Shown here in pieces: positions 1 through 11,797 of a stretch of 64,000 bases of DNA. Under the pieces are notes generated by a model. It was not told the DNA's origin. It did no database searches and worked only from the letters and a program-made list of their open reading frames with translations. The first letter of the stretch is position 1. Each line of letters starts with the position of its first letter. Origin of the DNA: Rhyacophila brunnea (Eukaryota > Arthropoda > Insecta > Trichoptera > Rhyacophilidae); assembly GCA_022495005.1 (NCBI GenBank), contig JAGYXB010002044.1, positions 868,001 through 932,000 of the forward strand, given 5' to 3'. The translations under genes were made by a program, and so were the position numbers.

Positions 1-556
1 TCCATCTGAAAGTCTTGATTTTTCGTAAATTTGAACAAAGTATATTCTTTTTGTCATTCATCTGACGACCGTGAGGTATTTAAATTTTTGAAAAACGTTT
101 ATATAAAAATATACAAAAATAAAAAACTACCTTTCAATGACCCGCTTATCGGAACTCCTTTCATATTAATACATTGGGGGGTCCTTCATATATTTTTTCA
201 TAGTGGGTAGCATGTCGTGCGTCCCACTTGTATATTTGGTTTGATTGTCCCAACAATCGGACGTCTTGCGATGTTGCCACTATTTCTCTACGTTTTGTTT
301 AATAGATTTAATAGGTATGTAGATAGGTTGTTATTGAATGTTAAAGCGTTCTGGGAAGAGCGCTATGATCATGGCGCGTTATTATGAGTTTTCGGAGACT
401 ATTATTTAGAATAGAAAAATTGGAATGGTACTCTTTATTTTGGTTAGTGATATGAGATATATTATGTATTGTTGGGTAGGTACTTTCCAACCTTTTTCAG
501 TTCATTCTCCCGCCTCAATTTTCTTCCGTCTTTGCTGGAATACTTATTTTTAGGTC
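1..556. other. AT-rich spacer, nothing recognised
   Basis: No recognisable coding frame, tRNA-like box or terminal repeat is seen. The 3' boundary is the start of the first tandem repeat unit. Confidence 0.5.
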
Positions 557-1828
557 TCGTAGATCTTGATATTTTCTATATAGTATGTGGCAGTATCGAA
601 GGATGGAGGTAGGCTGTAAGATTCAACATAAATTGTGTGCACTAAACTTTGTCAGTCATACGTATTTGTTTTCATTGAAATAAGACTAGAGATCGGTTGG
701 TTTGTTTTTAAAATTCAATTAAACCCTGCGAAAACCAAGCCATAATAGATAATAGCCAATAAATACTAGTAAGTATATCTATAAAATATCTAAAATTATG
801 CAATTAAGTCATACATAACTTTGGACATTTTATAGATATAATAATATTTTTTTATCTATTATAATTTGGTTTAGGAAGGGCTTCATTAATTTTAACAATT
901 AACCAACAGTATGTGTAATATGTATTCTGAATCCAACGAAAACAAATAAATATGAATGAAAAAGTGTACACAATTTTGTCGTATCGTCCAAAATATACCA
1001 AAACTATTTTGGTTTGGTTTAGGCAGGGTTTAATTAATTTTTTAAACTACCCAACACCATCTGTAAATTGTAGTCTTAGTTCAATAAAAACAAATACGTA
1101 TGACTAACAAAGTTTAATGTGGATTATTTATGGCAGGTCTTAACAGCCTACCTCCACACTTCGCTGCTGGAAGGTGGTAATTAAGTTTCATAATTCTCTG
1201 ATTCCCTTTACTGTGATAAGTAAAACTATACTTTGCGGATTCATAAAATTGTATAGGCAAAGAGAAAGGGGCGTATTCAATATAAAATTGATAGCATAAC
1301 ATTCTTATAAGTACATCTGAATAAACACAAAAAACTAGATATTTATTTATTTTATATAATGTCATTGTCCAGGATCTATCCGATGCTGGGTGAAAGAAAA
1401 ATAGTCATAAGCAACAAAATTATTTTTAATAAATTCATATTATAATAACTGTTATGGTGTTATAGTTACTACTTTAAATAATAACTATATCTAAATGAAG
1501 TTAGGTTGGTAGTTAGTAGAAACATTAGTTGATAAAAATAATAGGCAGCTAATATGTACTTCAAAATAGTTACACAATTTAATAATTAAAAAAAACAAGA
1601 ACAATGTCTAAATAAAGTTAGGTTTTTGGTAGAAACACAATTATGACATTGTATAAGAAAAAAATAACCCTATATATAATGGAAAATAGGTTAACGAAAA
1701 AAAAAACAAGAATTACCTATAAGTAACAAAATAAAGTTAAGATGGTTGATAAAAACATACGAGTATCAATAAAATAGCTGGTGATAAACTTGCTGATAAA
1801 TTTGCTAAACTCAATAAAGCATCTTTAT
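557..1828 (+). repeat. Tandem duplication, unit 1 (~1.27 kb)
   Basis: This block, from TCGTAG-CTTGATATTTTC to CTCAATAAAGCATCTTT, is repeated directly downstream with an offset of about 1272 bp and only scattered substitutions and small indels. The first half is a foldback element. The second half holds three diverged sub-repeats of about 120 bp, each starting near AATRAAGTTAGG/AAG and containing GTTGATAAAAA or GGTAGAAAC. No coding frame is credible. Confidence 0.9.
591..1169 (+). mobile_element. Foldback element FB-1, copy 1
   Basis: The two ends are long imperfect inverted repeats of about 90-100 bp. The left arm reads GGATGGAGGTAGGCTGT, then AAACTTTGTCAGTCATACG. The right arm, read in reverse complement, gives GTGTGGAGGTAGGCTGTTA, then AAACTTTGTTAGTCATACG, ending in GTTTTTATTGAA. 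No transposase remnant lies inside, so it is non-autonomous. No target-site duplication was found. Related copies lie at 1863-2457 and 22727-23326. Confidence 0.75.
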
Positions 1829-3116
1829 ATCGTAGTCTTGATATTTTCTATATAGTATGTGGCAGTATCGAAGGATGGAGGTAGGCTGTAAGATTCGACA
1901 TAAATTATGTGCACTAAACTTTGTCAGTCATATGTATTTGTTTTCATTGAAATAATACTAGAGATCGGTTGGTTTGTTTTTAAAATTCAATTAAACCCTG
2001 CGAAAACCAAGCCATAATAGATAATAGCCAATAAATACTAGTAAGTATATTTATAAAATATCTAAAATTATGCAATTAAGTCATACATAACTTTGGAAAT
2101 TTTATAGATATAATAATATTTTTTTATCTATTATAATTTGGTTTAGGAAGGGCTTCATTAATTTTAACTAACATTAATTTTAACAATTAACCAACAGTAT
2201 GTGTAATATGTATTCTGAATCCAACGAAAACAAATAAGTATGAATGAAAAAGTGTACACAGTTTTGTCGTATCGTCCAAAATATACCAAAACTATTTTGG
2301 TTTGGTTTAGGCAGGGCTTAATTATTTTCTTAAACTAACCAACACCATCTGTAAATTGTAGTCTTAGTTCAATAAAAACAAATACGTGTGACTAACAAAG
2401 TTTAATTTGGATTATTTATGGCAGGTCTTAACAGCCTACATCCACACTTCGCTGCTGGAAGGTGGTAATTAAGTTTCATAATTCTCTGATTCCCTTTACT
2501 GTGATAAGTAAAACTATAGTTTGCGGATCCATAAAATTGTATAAGCAAAGAGAAAGGGGCGTATTTAATTTAAAATTGATAGCATAACATTCTTATAAGT
2601 ACATCTGAATAAACACAAAAAAACTAGATATTTATTTATTTTATATAATGTCATTGTCCAGGATCTATCCGATGCTGGGTGAAAGAAAAATAGTAATAAG
2701 CAACAAAATTATTTTTAATAAATTCATATTATAATAACTGTTATAGTATTATAGTTACTACTTTAAATAATAACTATACCTAAATGAAGTTAGGTTGGTA
2801 GTTAGTAGAAAAATTAGTTGATAAAAATAATAGGCACCCAATATGTACTTCAAAATAGTTACACAATTTAATAATTAAAAAAAACAAGAACAATGTCTAA
2901 ATAAAGTTAGGTTTTTGGTAGAAACACAATTATGACATTGTATAAGATAAAAGTAACCCTATATATAATGGAAAATAGGTTAAAAAAAACAAAAAACAAG
3001 AATTACTTATAAGTAACAAAATAAAGTTAAGATGGTTGATAAAAACATACGAGAATCAATAAAATAGCTGGTAATAAACTTTTGCAAAAAATTGCTAAAC
3101 TCAATAAAGCATCTTT
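1829..3116 (+). repeat. Tandem duplication, unit 2 (~1.28 kb)
   Basis: Head-to-tail copy of 557-1828, abutting it with no spacer. The visible differences are mostly single-base changes plus a short insertion (TAACTAACATTAATTT near 2165). This indicates one duplication event that took the foldback and its flank together, not two independent insertions. Confidence 0.9.
1863..2457 (+). mobile_element. Foldback element FB-1, copy 2
   Basis: Same inverted-repeat structure as 591-1169. It arose by the tandem duplication, not by transposition, because the flanking 660 bp is duplicated with it. Confidence 0.75.
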
Positions 3117-4117
3117 CCCCTACCAACAATAAAAATAAAGATATTATATAATACTGTATAAAAACCTAATACTAAGTAGGTAGGTAGGTTACCAAAATTT
3201 CAAAACAGTAAGTATCCGAAACAATAACGGGAATGCGATAAAATAATAATACTTACCTACCTAATTTACCATACATCGCGTCTGTCCCGAAGGTCACATC
3301 ATAGGAATAATAATTATTATTGCCCGTGCTGACATAAAAAGCTGGAATACAGCGTTGCCAACCGTGGGACGTACAACACGCGACACATTGTAAACAAAAT
3401 ATTCAGGCACAAATATACACTTATCGCTAGTAGCGCCGTCAGCGACAAAACTCCAAACTACAAATACATATTTTGTTCCTATGAGGTAACAAAACTGCGT
3501 CTGGGCTATTTTCGGTTTTAGACTCTATGAGCGGTTGGGAGATGAGAAAACGTAAAATTACATGAATTCAATTCTGCGTCCGTATACCGGACGCCGTATT
3601 ACAGTTGGACGCAAGATTGAATGAAAGTGTCCTATTACATGACGCAGTAATGATAGCGGGATGTATATATACTATATACAATGAATGTATACATTCTATC
3701 AATATGTATAATATACAAAAATATATGGAAGATGAAAAATTGAACCAAGTGGGATTCGAATTCATTATTTGGCTGAATACTTAATAACTTTTTTGTTTTA
3801 TTTTAATACCAGGTTTACATAATAATATGTAGGTATTTTTATAGCCATTCTCCGACAATTAATATTGAATAGGACCGAATTGAAAAAGGATATCAGTCTT
3901 TCTGCAATCATATAAATTTTGTAACATAAATTCCTTTGTTACTCGCGAAGTATCAATTTCTTGAAAGTAAATACATTTTGTATTCAATTTATGAATGCAG
4001 TTCCAAAACACGCCGTTTGTCTTACCGTATATAGTTACTAAAGAGTTAGTGGTGGTCACCAGGAAATGCTATCAACCGGTTCGCAATTTGTAATTTTGAA
4101 ATTAGTTATTGATTCTG
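3117..4117. other. Spacer, nothing recognised
   Basis: AT-rich with a CG-containing patch at 3270-3640. Short minus-strand frames (65-66 codons) show no domain and are taken as chance. Confidence 0.5.
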
Positions 4118-4240
4118 TTTCTTTGTCCATGTCCGCTCCTTGGCACCTCCAAGAATCAATACATATCGCTCGATAGTTTTCTTGCGTATGTCCAAGTCAC
4201 GTAAGCATCCCGTAGCTTTATCATATATTTACACCTTATG
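4118..4240 (-). mobile_element. LINE 3'-end relic
   Basis: On the minus strand this resembles the 3' ends at 26400-26523, 43315-43440 and 56890-57269. They share CCATGTCC, a GGCACCTCCAAGAATC block and ATCCCGTAGCT. On the minus strand the block corresponds to the LINE C-terminal pattern (AELRDAG...LASDR...). The copy is short and broken. Confidence 0.45.
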
Positions 4241-4353
4241 AATGGTAGTGGAAGTGGTGATTTCCGGGTCCCGACCCTCCCTAGAAACAGAAAAAAGTTA
4301 TTTAGGTAAATCTAATCGTCAGGACCTCAGACCAGGAATAATTATTATGACCA

Positions 4354-4680
4354 TTCGGACAGGATACCGGTGTCGCGCTCGTATATAATATAAGAGGCCT
4401 TTGTGTTCGAATAAAGGGGCCTTTGTATTATGTTTATGAACGCCCCAGAGCTAATGAGTCAATGCATAATTTCGTGTTATAAATTAAACATAAAACTGGC
4501 TGCGGTAATAAAAACAAGTCTATCGGCGGCTTGAGAATGTAGCGACCGATGGAAAAGTGTACCGGACACGCGTTGACTCATTATCTCTAGGGCATTCATA
4601 AACATTATACAAAAGCCCCTGTATTCGAATACAAAGGCCTCTTTATTATATACGAGCGCGACACCGGTGTCCCGTCTGAA
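4354..4680. mobile_element. Foldback MITE with ~110-bp inverted termini
   Basis: The left arm starts TTCGGACAGGATACCGGTGT and the right arm in reverse complement starts TTCAGACGGGACACCGGTGT. Both continue through CGCGCTCGTATATAATA, AGGCCTTTGTRTTCGAATA and TTTATGAAYGCCC. The loop is about 105 bp and the whole element 327 bp. No target duplication is clear and nothing is coded. Confidence 0.75.
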
Positions 4681-5279
4681 ACGGCCCTAAGCCGCACGCG
4701 TTAGATGACCACCTGTGGATGTGATAGCTCGCAATAACTCGTAGGTGAACACCCTTATACCTGAAGACCAAGTGTTTATAGCTAGACTCAAAGTGCGGAG
4801 TGTATGGATATAGGGAATGTACATGTAAAAGAACGATATTCTGACGAGAGGCGATGAGTAGTAGGCGGGGTAAATGTAGAAGTCAGTGGCACCTGTTTAA
4901 TTTTTTAACTCCACCTCCTCCCATCACCTTAAAAATTATTGAAAATGTATTATGGATATTTTCACAACATTGACCCCCCAAAACAATTTTCTTTATGCAC
5001 GATTACCTACCTCAAAGGGGTAGGCGGGTTCAATATCGAAAAAATACATCCACGTAATATAATACCGCTATCACTATTAGCCTACTTGCTACTTACCGCG
5101 CCTCACCACTTCCCCAAATATCCTCGGAAGTATCTATAACCACGGGTAGGATATTTACCTATGACTCGCTGCTACCTCTCAAACCCACGAATAGGTTATC
5201 GTGCGCAGGTGGTCTAACTTTTCTAATTATTTCGACCATAATAGTCCTGTTTTGTCATTGGCGCCGCGCTGTTCTGTAC
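4681..5279. other. Spacer with a weakly repeated patch
   Basis: Bases 4796-4935 loosely resemble 47820-47950 (shared GGTAAATG-AGAAGTCAGTG-C-CCTG). Otherwise nothing is recognised. Confidence 0.35.
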
Positions 5280-5663
5280 TTAAGACGATACTTCAGTGAA
5301 ACGGCAAATAATTTTCAACTATACCTAGGTGCGACGAAATTTTGGACTCGCTGGCAATCGGACAGCGAAAGTCGAGCTGTGAACACGTCAAATTATTTCG
5401 TGATGGCAACGGGGGTATTAATTCTTAAATCATGTAAAGATGACTAAAAAACGTTACCCATTTACTTTAAAAAGAAAACATGTCAATGAATATATTATTA
5501 TTGTTACTAATAGAACAATAAACAGAACATTAAATGGACGCATGATGAATTTTTATGACAAATTATGTTTTGTTCTGCACGCGTCGTTAGCACAATCTTT
5601 GCGACGCGTAGTCACGATCGTTTTAGAGTTTTAGACCTTGCCCCAGCTGAAGTATAGCCTTAA
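5280..5663 (+). mobile_element. TTAA-flanked MITE (TTAA-M), copy 1
   Basis: Bounded by TTAA at 5280-5283 and 5660-5663. Inside are inverted ends: left GACGATACTTCAGTGAAAC, right in reverse complement GGCTATACTTCAGCTGGGG. A TTAA target is known for the piggyBac and Kolobok superfamilies; the family here is not resolved. It contains a 64-codon frame at 5440-5634, which other copies do not conserve as protein. Five related copies lie in this window. Confidence 0.8.
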
Positions 5664-6264
5664 ACGTTATGTCAATATTAATATCCAGACCCAAGGAACA
5701 ATCCCTGACCCTCCTGATGTTAAGTTTGGCTATTACTATTCAATACGAACCGACGCGAATTATTCTTTACAGCGCATCCTTATTTTCACCTCTCACACGA
5801 GGCAATATATCGGCGAAGTTTACACCTACGAGATAATGGCAACTCCATTATTTGTTTGTTATTTATTAGTTACATTTCTCAACATCAGTTTGAGTAAAGC
5901 TTTCACGGCGAAGTGATTGATAAACGGATTTGGCAAAAGCGGTTGCTCGCCGAACGTTTGGATCGCCTAACGAATATTAAATCAGCAATCCGTCGAATAG
6001 GAAACTAAGAAACCAATTGTGTTCATTCTATACTTAGGTACCTACCTCCAGTGGTGAATATTCCATAGTAAAGGCCTATTTAATATTATATCTTGGGTCT
6101 TGACTGATAAAGAAATCATTTCAATACGGTCATTAATAATAAAATTATAAACCACTAAAGTTTTAAAGTTTATTTCATTTATGTGATTTATTTTTATTTT
6201 GTATAAATTATACAAACATTGTTTAATCGAATACAATTAAAATTATTCCCGTAACTCTTCTTTT
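5664..6264. other. Spacer, nothing recognised
   Basis: A 92-codon frame (5638-5916) overlaps the end of the MITE and has no recognisable domain. A 64-codon minus frame at 6042-6236 is AT-driven. Confidence 0.45.
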
Positions 6265-6387
6265 ACCTAATTGGTCGAACAAGTGGCTAACATACATTTC
6301 TAATAAAAAAAAAATGTTAATACAAACATCCACTCAGTGCCGGCTCATTATGATCTTACTAGGATCGGACATGGTCGGGAAAAAAAC
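6265..6387 (+). mobile_element. SINE-A, 3' fragment
   Basis: Matches the 3' half of SINE-A: ACCTAATTGGTCGAACAAG, the CAATACAAAC block, and the tail AGGATCGGACATGGTC followed by an A-rich run. The tRNA-like head is missing. Confidence 0.7.
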
Positions 6388-6780
6388 ATACGTACCTACA
6401 TCAGTTTACTAAACCTATAAAATTAGTATTGAGCTTACTAGCTTTCATGAATTTATATATTACAACATTAAAAGAACGTAAGTTGGTATGTTAATTACAA
6501 TAATGAAAGTACCTTTAATCAAAATCTAAACGTATATATTATTGTATAATCTTTCATTAATGAGGCAGGACAAGATAATAAAAAAAATCACGTCCACTGA
6601 ATCTACTATCAAAGATGTAGGTATACCTTATATTCGCAAATTGTGTATTAATCCTCTAATCTGTCTACTCATGTGGGACTCCACTGATTTTAACATCTTT
6701 GAATGGTAGATAAGTATTTGTTCTGTAAAATCTAAACGATATGATTAAACAACACACATATTTTAATTAACTATTTCATT
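6388..6780. other. Spacer, nothing recognised
   Basis: AT-rich. No terminal repeats or credible frames seen. Confidence 0.45.
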
Positions 6781-6962
6781 ATCATATGGGCCTCCACAGA
6801 GTAGAGATTTGTGTTAAAAGATTGTCACCCACTTGCTCAACCTATTAGGTCCATACTCAGACTCATTCTCATACACAGACTCATAACAAAATGTGTATTT
6901 GCCAGACCCATGATTCGAACCTAGGACCTATGACGTTATAGGCCGACACTTAAGCCGGAAAC
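6781..6962 (-). mobile_element. SINE-A, truncated copy
   Basis: Minus-strand SINE-A. The tRNA-like B box (GGTTCGAATCA) lies near 6915, followed by the body (GAGTATGGACCTAATAGG, GAGCAAGTGG) and the start of the tail. The final 3' bases beyond GGCCCATATGATAAT are missing and the A box is eroded. Confidence 0.7.
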
Positions 6963-7103
6963 AAGTCTAAGCCAAAGTTTGAGATTCAAAGGGACGTGCA
7001 AAGCGAGGGTGTTGGGGGTGCGGTGCAGCCAGGTGACCAGATTCAAGGGGTCGTCATTCGGATCCAGGCCCCGGCCAGTTACTTCGGCCGTTGCTGTTAC
7101 CTA

Positions 7104-7389
7104 AATCTAAAAAATCTTAACACCACTCACTGCACATGGATGTACTGAAATATGACTATATTCTATAACATTAGATTGAGAGGTTTAAAAGAATACTATT
7201 TTATGTACTTAATAAAAATACTTCATGCAGTCATCAAATGTTTAAAATAAATATAAAGGACAATAAGGCTTCGAAATTATATACTAAACTAGATTAACTA
7301 CCTACATCGTTTAAGAAATGTCCAGGGTTATGCTCTGAAATTACCATAAAATCTGCATTTTGATCTACGTGGCGCATGCGGGCCCTTAA
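7104..7389 (+). mobile_element. Solo arm of the long-palindrome family
   Basis: Aligns with the right arm of the palindrome at 59122-60524 (its 60255-60524 part). Shared blocks are AAAAAATCTTAACACCACT, GAAATATGACTATATTC, TATGCAGTCATCAAA and GTCCAGG. It ends at TTAA (7386-7389), like the palindrome. The other arm and loop are absent. Confidence 0.7.
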
Positions 7390-8003
7390 GAAAAACTAGT
7401 TTCTCCAGCCAGCGATAATTTAATATTGTTTCATATTTTTTATTCTTTATTTCCTTGTTTATTTTAATAGGTGCCAATTGGAAATATTACAAATTATATG
7501 CACTGTTAAACATTTAGACCGGCGAGTGTTCAATTTTATCGGATTAACCATTCAATGCGAGCGTGCAAAGCTAAAATAAATTCCTATAAATAAATAATAG
7601 ATAATAACTGTGTCATATCTGGTGGTGTGGAGAGCCTTGTGTTTTATATTAAACGTAATCCCGTGACCAGTGTTCAATCAGTTGAAACATTGCATTGCTT
7701 ACGCATTCGATGGCAAATGGGAAAACAATGTACCTATAGCAGTGGCGTAGACTCAATACTTGGCGTTGAACACTTCTTAAGAAATGTACTAAATAACATA
7801 AAGACATTTCATAGGTAAAAAATACCAACCGTCGACACATAGGTATATATATATTTTGCAAGTATCCATCCATCAGTGGTAGGGTGACTTGTATAAATAT
7901 TTAGGCTGTGAATAACATAGAAAAGGACCACACTTGTCAGGTAAACTTACAGTTACGAAAAATAGGAAGATACTATGATATTATGTGAATAAATGCCATA
8001 TTA
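7390..8003. other. Spacer, nothing recognised
   Basis: Two overlapping opposite-strand frames of 63 and 74 codons at 7627-7873 have no recognisable domain. Confidence 0.4.
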
Positions 8004-8239
8004 CACCCACGGTGGCCGCGCGGCTTGAGCGTTGAACTATAACGCCGTGGGTCCCAGGTTCGAATCCTGAGAAAAGAACACATATTGTTTTTCAATTTGT
8101 GTGTGACAGGGTATGGACCTATTAGGTTGAGCAATGGCTGACATCCATTTCTCATAAAAAACAAAATCTGTCAATACAAACCTCTACTCTGTTGAGGCCC
8201 ATATGATCTTATTAGGATCGGACATGGTCGAAAAAAAAA
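8004..8239 (+). mobile_element. SINE-A, full-length copy
   Basis: tRNA-derived SINE of about 235 bp. The head has an A-box-like TGGCCGCGCGG near 8013 and a B box GGTTCGAATCC near 8057. The body includes TTTTTCAATTTGTGTG, TATGGACCTATTAGGTTGAG and CAATACAAACCTC. The tail is ATTAGGATCGGACATGGTC plus an A run (8230-8239). Transcription would be by RNA polymerase III from the internal boxes. It encodes no protein. Confidence 0.85.
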
Positions 8240-8617
8240 TACCATATAAATTATTTGTTTAAATTATCTTATTATTAAATATTTTGGACAAAGCTGCAGT
8301 CATAGCCAATAATATTGTGTGCAAATGTTTTAGGCTTCGTCTTTCGAGCCTTCCGTACTGCATACATTTCGGTAGACGGGGCTGAGGTCACGTGACATAC
8401 GTGGTCATACAAAATAAATCTGAATGCGTATCAAAATATATTAATACAATAGTTCAGGACAGATGGCGTTGTCGCATATTTTTTCACCTTTGATACGAAT
8501 TCTAAATTCAATACTTGAAGATTGTCACGGGTCACGACTCACGACAGGTGGTTCTGTCTATCTTTTTACTTTGTAGATTCTTTAATCTAAGCTTTGTACT
8601 GTCTTCAGTCTATTTTT
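8240..8617. other. Spacer, nothing recognised
   Basis: No structure seen apart from ordinary AT-rich sequence. Confidence 0.4.
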
Positions 8618-8662
8618 TAGAAGGTTTTAAGTAATCGCGTAGGATGGAGCTTTCGCCACTGT
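8618..8662 (+). repeat. Short dispersed repeat ending TTCGCCACTG
   Basis: GAAGGTTTTAAGTAATCGC followed by TAGGATGGAGCTTTCGCCACTG. Similar ends occur at 11690-11795, 25985-26036 and 55611-55710. They resemble the alternative 3' tail of the SINE at 23338-23553. Confidence 0.45.
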
Positions 8663-10468
8663 GTAAGAGCAATAATTATTGCCCCTATCGTCTGATCCAT
8701 CAACGCACGTAATCTTTTTTCAATGACTGCGCCCGCAGAATGCGTTACGTGCAACCGAGGTTAATGCATCCATATAAATAAAACAGTTAAATGGTGTAAT
8801 ATACGCAGGTACGTTTTCCAATTTTTCTGGAAGACAAATAAACATTGATATATCAATGCAAATAAAGGATAAAGCGTCTTTCTATCTTGTAAATGTCGAA
8901 AATTCAAAACAACTTTTCAGATGACATTAAAAATCATTTAAGTTTTATCTAAATCGAAAAAAAACAACAAGGTTGCAGTCGAGATGAGTTTTTATGATCG
9001 TTTACCGAATAAGTACTACATCTACATAATTATTATATTTTATTTTAATTACATAATAGAACTATTTTCATCAATAACTGGCAGTTAATACCATAAAAAC
9101 AAAAACCTCTTCGAGCTGGCCAAGATCCACACCAGGTTATAGAGGCAATTAAAAAAAAATGCATAAAATTAATTACTTACGAAAATTCGATATTCACTAA
9201 AATATTGCAGCTTGTCGAAACATGCATGGAGCCTGGAGGGTGACTGAAATGAGCCATTTTATTGGATGTTTATTGGATAGTTTTCTTAAAAATGTCAAAG
9301 GGCGCGATGCAGAGCCATCTGGTTAAACATGGCAATAATCAGTAATCGCTGATCACCATCCAGAGTTGCTACTTTAGCTCGACTTATTTAGGTGTGTCTT
9401 GAGTCTTGACCTATTTTAAATGGTTTAGTTCTGTGCCACTGCCTTTCCCCTTAGATTTACTACCTGCTATATGAATTATTATTATGTATGGATACTGTAG
9501 GCGACGCAATCTAAGTTGCCGATATTGACCTCTTAAATATATGCCAGTATCTAAGTTGACTAAAAATAAAATCTGCATGTTATGATCTAGAATTTATTAA
9601 TATGTGCTATAAATATCTGATGAGTTTGAAAACCACAAATCCTAAAATAAAATACTTTGAACTGAAAGCATTTTATTTCCAAAGAAGTTTCCAACTGATA
9701 CGAAGCAAATAACCGTACAAAATATAGCCACAGCTAGCCAACTAAATGTTTCTAAAGTTTATAGGCCGCTCATAAAAGCGAGGCTATTTAAGACGTGAAT
9801 AGGCCTACATAAAAACTCGAAGGCTGTATTTCAGTTTATGACAAAGTATAACCATAAAATGTATATAAATTTTTGTGTTTTTTTTCCTACTCTGTCCTTC
9901 TATTTCGAAGCAATTAGGCGAAACGACTGCTACGGACGAAGAAATTTAGAGCCTTGCTTTTTCACTGTGGAACTGTAGTAGGTATGTCTTGTTGTTTATA
10001 ACATAAAAATAACGTAGGTAAGTGGGTTACCTTCTGGGTGTCGCTATAAATAAGATACGATTCTCTATGACTATGGTAATTAATACATACTGTATAATCT
10101 TAACCTTATCAATGCCAGCCAATTTTTACTAGGTGGACACTTGTAGGCCAGCTATTTTCGAAATAGAATAAATCCTTTAAAAAATATGAAATAGGAACGG
10201 AATGATAAATATTTGTGAAACTTAGCAACACAACATGTTTATCAAGTTTATCGTGAACATTTTCACACTAAAATGATAAATATTGTTTAGAAAATATACA
10301 CAGAATGTTTATTCAGAAGTTATGACGTTTACAAGAACCCGCGAATATATTCGTCCGTGGCCTGACGCGACATATATGCTTTGGCGAGTTAATTCGTCCG
10401 TGGCACGGATCAGGTTAAGCACGAGTAAAGTTAAAGAATAATATGTTATTTTCAATTCATAATATGCG
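8663..10468. other. Long spacer, nothing recognised
   Basis: About 1.8 kb without a credible coding frame, tRNA-like boxes or terminal repeats that I could pair within the window. Confidence 0.4.
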
Positions 10469-10836
10469 TTAGGGCTATGGCTGGGGCATGGTCTAAAAAG
10501 ATCGTGACCACGCCACGCGCAGTTTGTACAAACGACGCGTGACGAACAAAACATAATTTGTCATAAAAATTCAACATTCGTCCATTTAATGTTATGTTTA
10601 TTGTTATATTAGTAATAATAATAATATATTCATTGAGGTGTTTTGTTTTTCGAGTAAATACGTAACGATTTTTAGTCATCTTAATACGATTTATGAATAT
10701 ATTCCTCCAACGACATCACAAAACAAATTGACGTGCTCACGGGTCGACTATTGCTCTCCGATTGGCAACGCGTGCGAAATTACGTCCCACCTATAGTTGA
10801 AAATTATTTACCGTTTCACTGAAGTATCCTCTTAAA
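10469..10836 (-). mobile_element. TTAA-flanked MITE (TTAA-M), copy 2
   Basis: Minus-strand copy of 5280-5663. TTAA lies at 10833-10836. The other end is degenerate (TTAG, 10469-10472), followed by GGCTATGGCTGGGGCATGGT. A 75-codon minus frame (10452-10679) aligns with the 64-codon frame of copy 1, but most of the base differences change the residue, so selection on a protein is not indicated. Confidence 0.8.
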
Positions 10837-11689
10837 GCTTGTCACGTAAACGAAACGCGCAGGCAATATTGATAATATTTACAGATATTCCAGAATTCTA
10901 TCACCTGAGTGTAAGCGACTGTAACTGCATTCAGAGACTTACTCGCTATTTTATATTATTAATCTGTTCTGTGGTTTATAAATTCAGCGGTGAATTTATT
11001 TGACGATGATGACGTCACTGAAAGGTTTAAAAAGGAGCTTCGAAACAGTTCAAACCAGTCATACAATTATTATTAAAAAAATATGAAGTATATTAATGTG
11101 GTCAATCAGTGCGTTGCGCATCTGTCACTAAACGCGTCACTGTGTATAATGACAAGTATTCTTTAAAAGCATTTAAGCCTCAAAATGTACGTTCCTTATA
11201 CCTGAATGAAAACGATAGTTATTATCTACTTTTGACTCTCCATTTCCAACACACACATTATTTCATACACGAGTATTACACTAATTTCTATACTTATGTA
11301 AACACCGATAGGTAAAATTCAGTAGGTACATATTATGTCCATATTAGTGGCGATGGGTGCCTTTTGAAAGAAAGTAGGCTGTTGCCGAAAAAACAGCCAT
11401 ATTATGTATGGGAATTGAATTTGAATTTTGTTTAGATTATTTAACTTTTTTATAAAACCAGGGAAACGAATTTGTGATAAAAACGTCTACGGCTTCGTTA
11501 GTTGAACTTCTTGTCTGGTAGGTCATCCGAACTGTCTACTAAGTATTATTCGTTTCAAATAATGAAGTAGACAGTTATAATATATCAAGGACAATCACCA
11601 ACAAACTTCATACGATTTTTTTGATTATACCAAGTCTATGTTTGCACGTGTTAGTAGAAGATTCAACAGACTTTGGATACACTTAGAGA
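10837..11689. other. Spacer containing a short hairpin
   Basis: TTGTCACGTAAACGAAACGC near 10840 recurs near 25002 and 47777. Bases 11530-11576 form a hairpin: AACTGTCTACT pairs with AGTAGACAGTT, with an additional inner ATTATT/AATAAT pairing. No gene is recognised. Confidence 0.4.
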
Positions 11690-11797
11690 TGGATGGGTCT
11701 GTTGGTATTTTTTTTTACGTTTGAAATTTCTTAAGAAGGCAGGCTTTAAGTTTAATTAAATGAACGTCTAGTATGGAGTCTTCGCCACTGATCCATA
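11690..11797 (+). repeat. Dispersed repeat ending TTCGCCACTG
   Basis: GATGGATGGGTCTGTTGGTA, a T-run, then AGTATGGAGTCTTCGCCACTG. Its counterpart at 55611-55710 begins GATGGATGGCTCTGTTAGTA and ends ATGGAGTTTCGCTACTG. It is probably a SINE tail without a head. Confidence 0.5.

Noticed and set aside
5440..5634. 64-codon frame (MTKKRYPFTL...) with a homologue at 10452-10679, looking like a conserved small protein
   Set aside because: Both frames lie inside copies of the same MITE. Most of the base differences between them change the residue, and the frame is shifted in copy 3, so there is no sign of protein-level selection.
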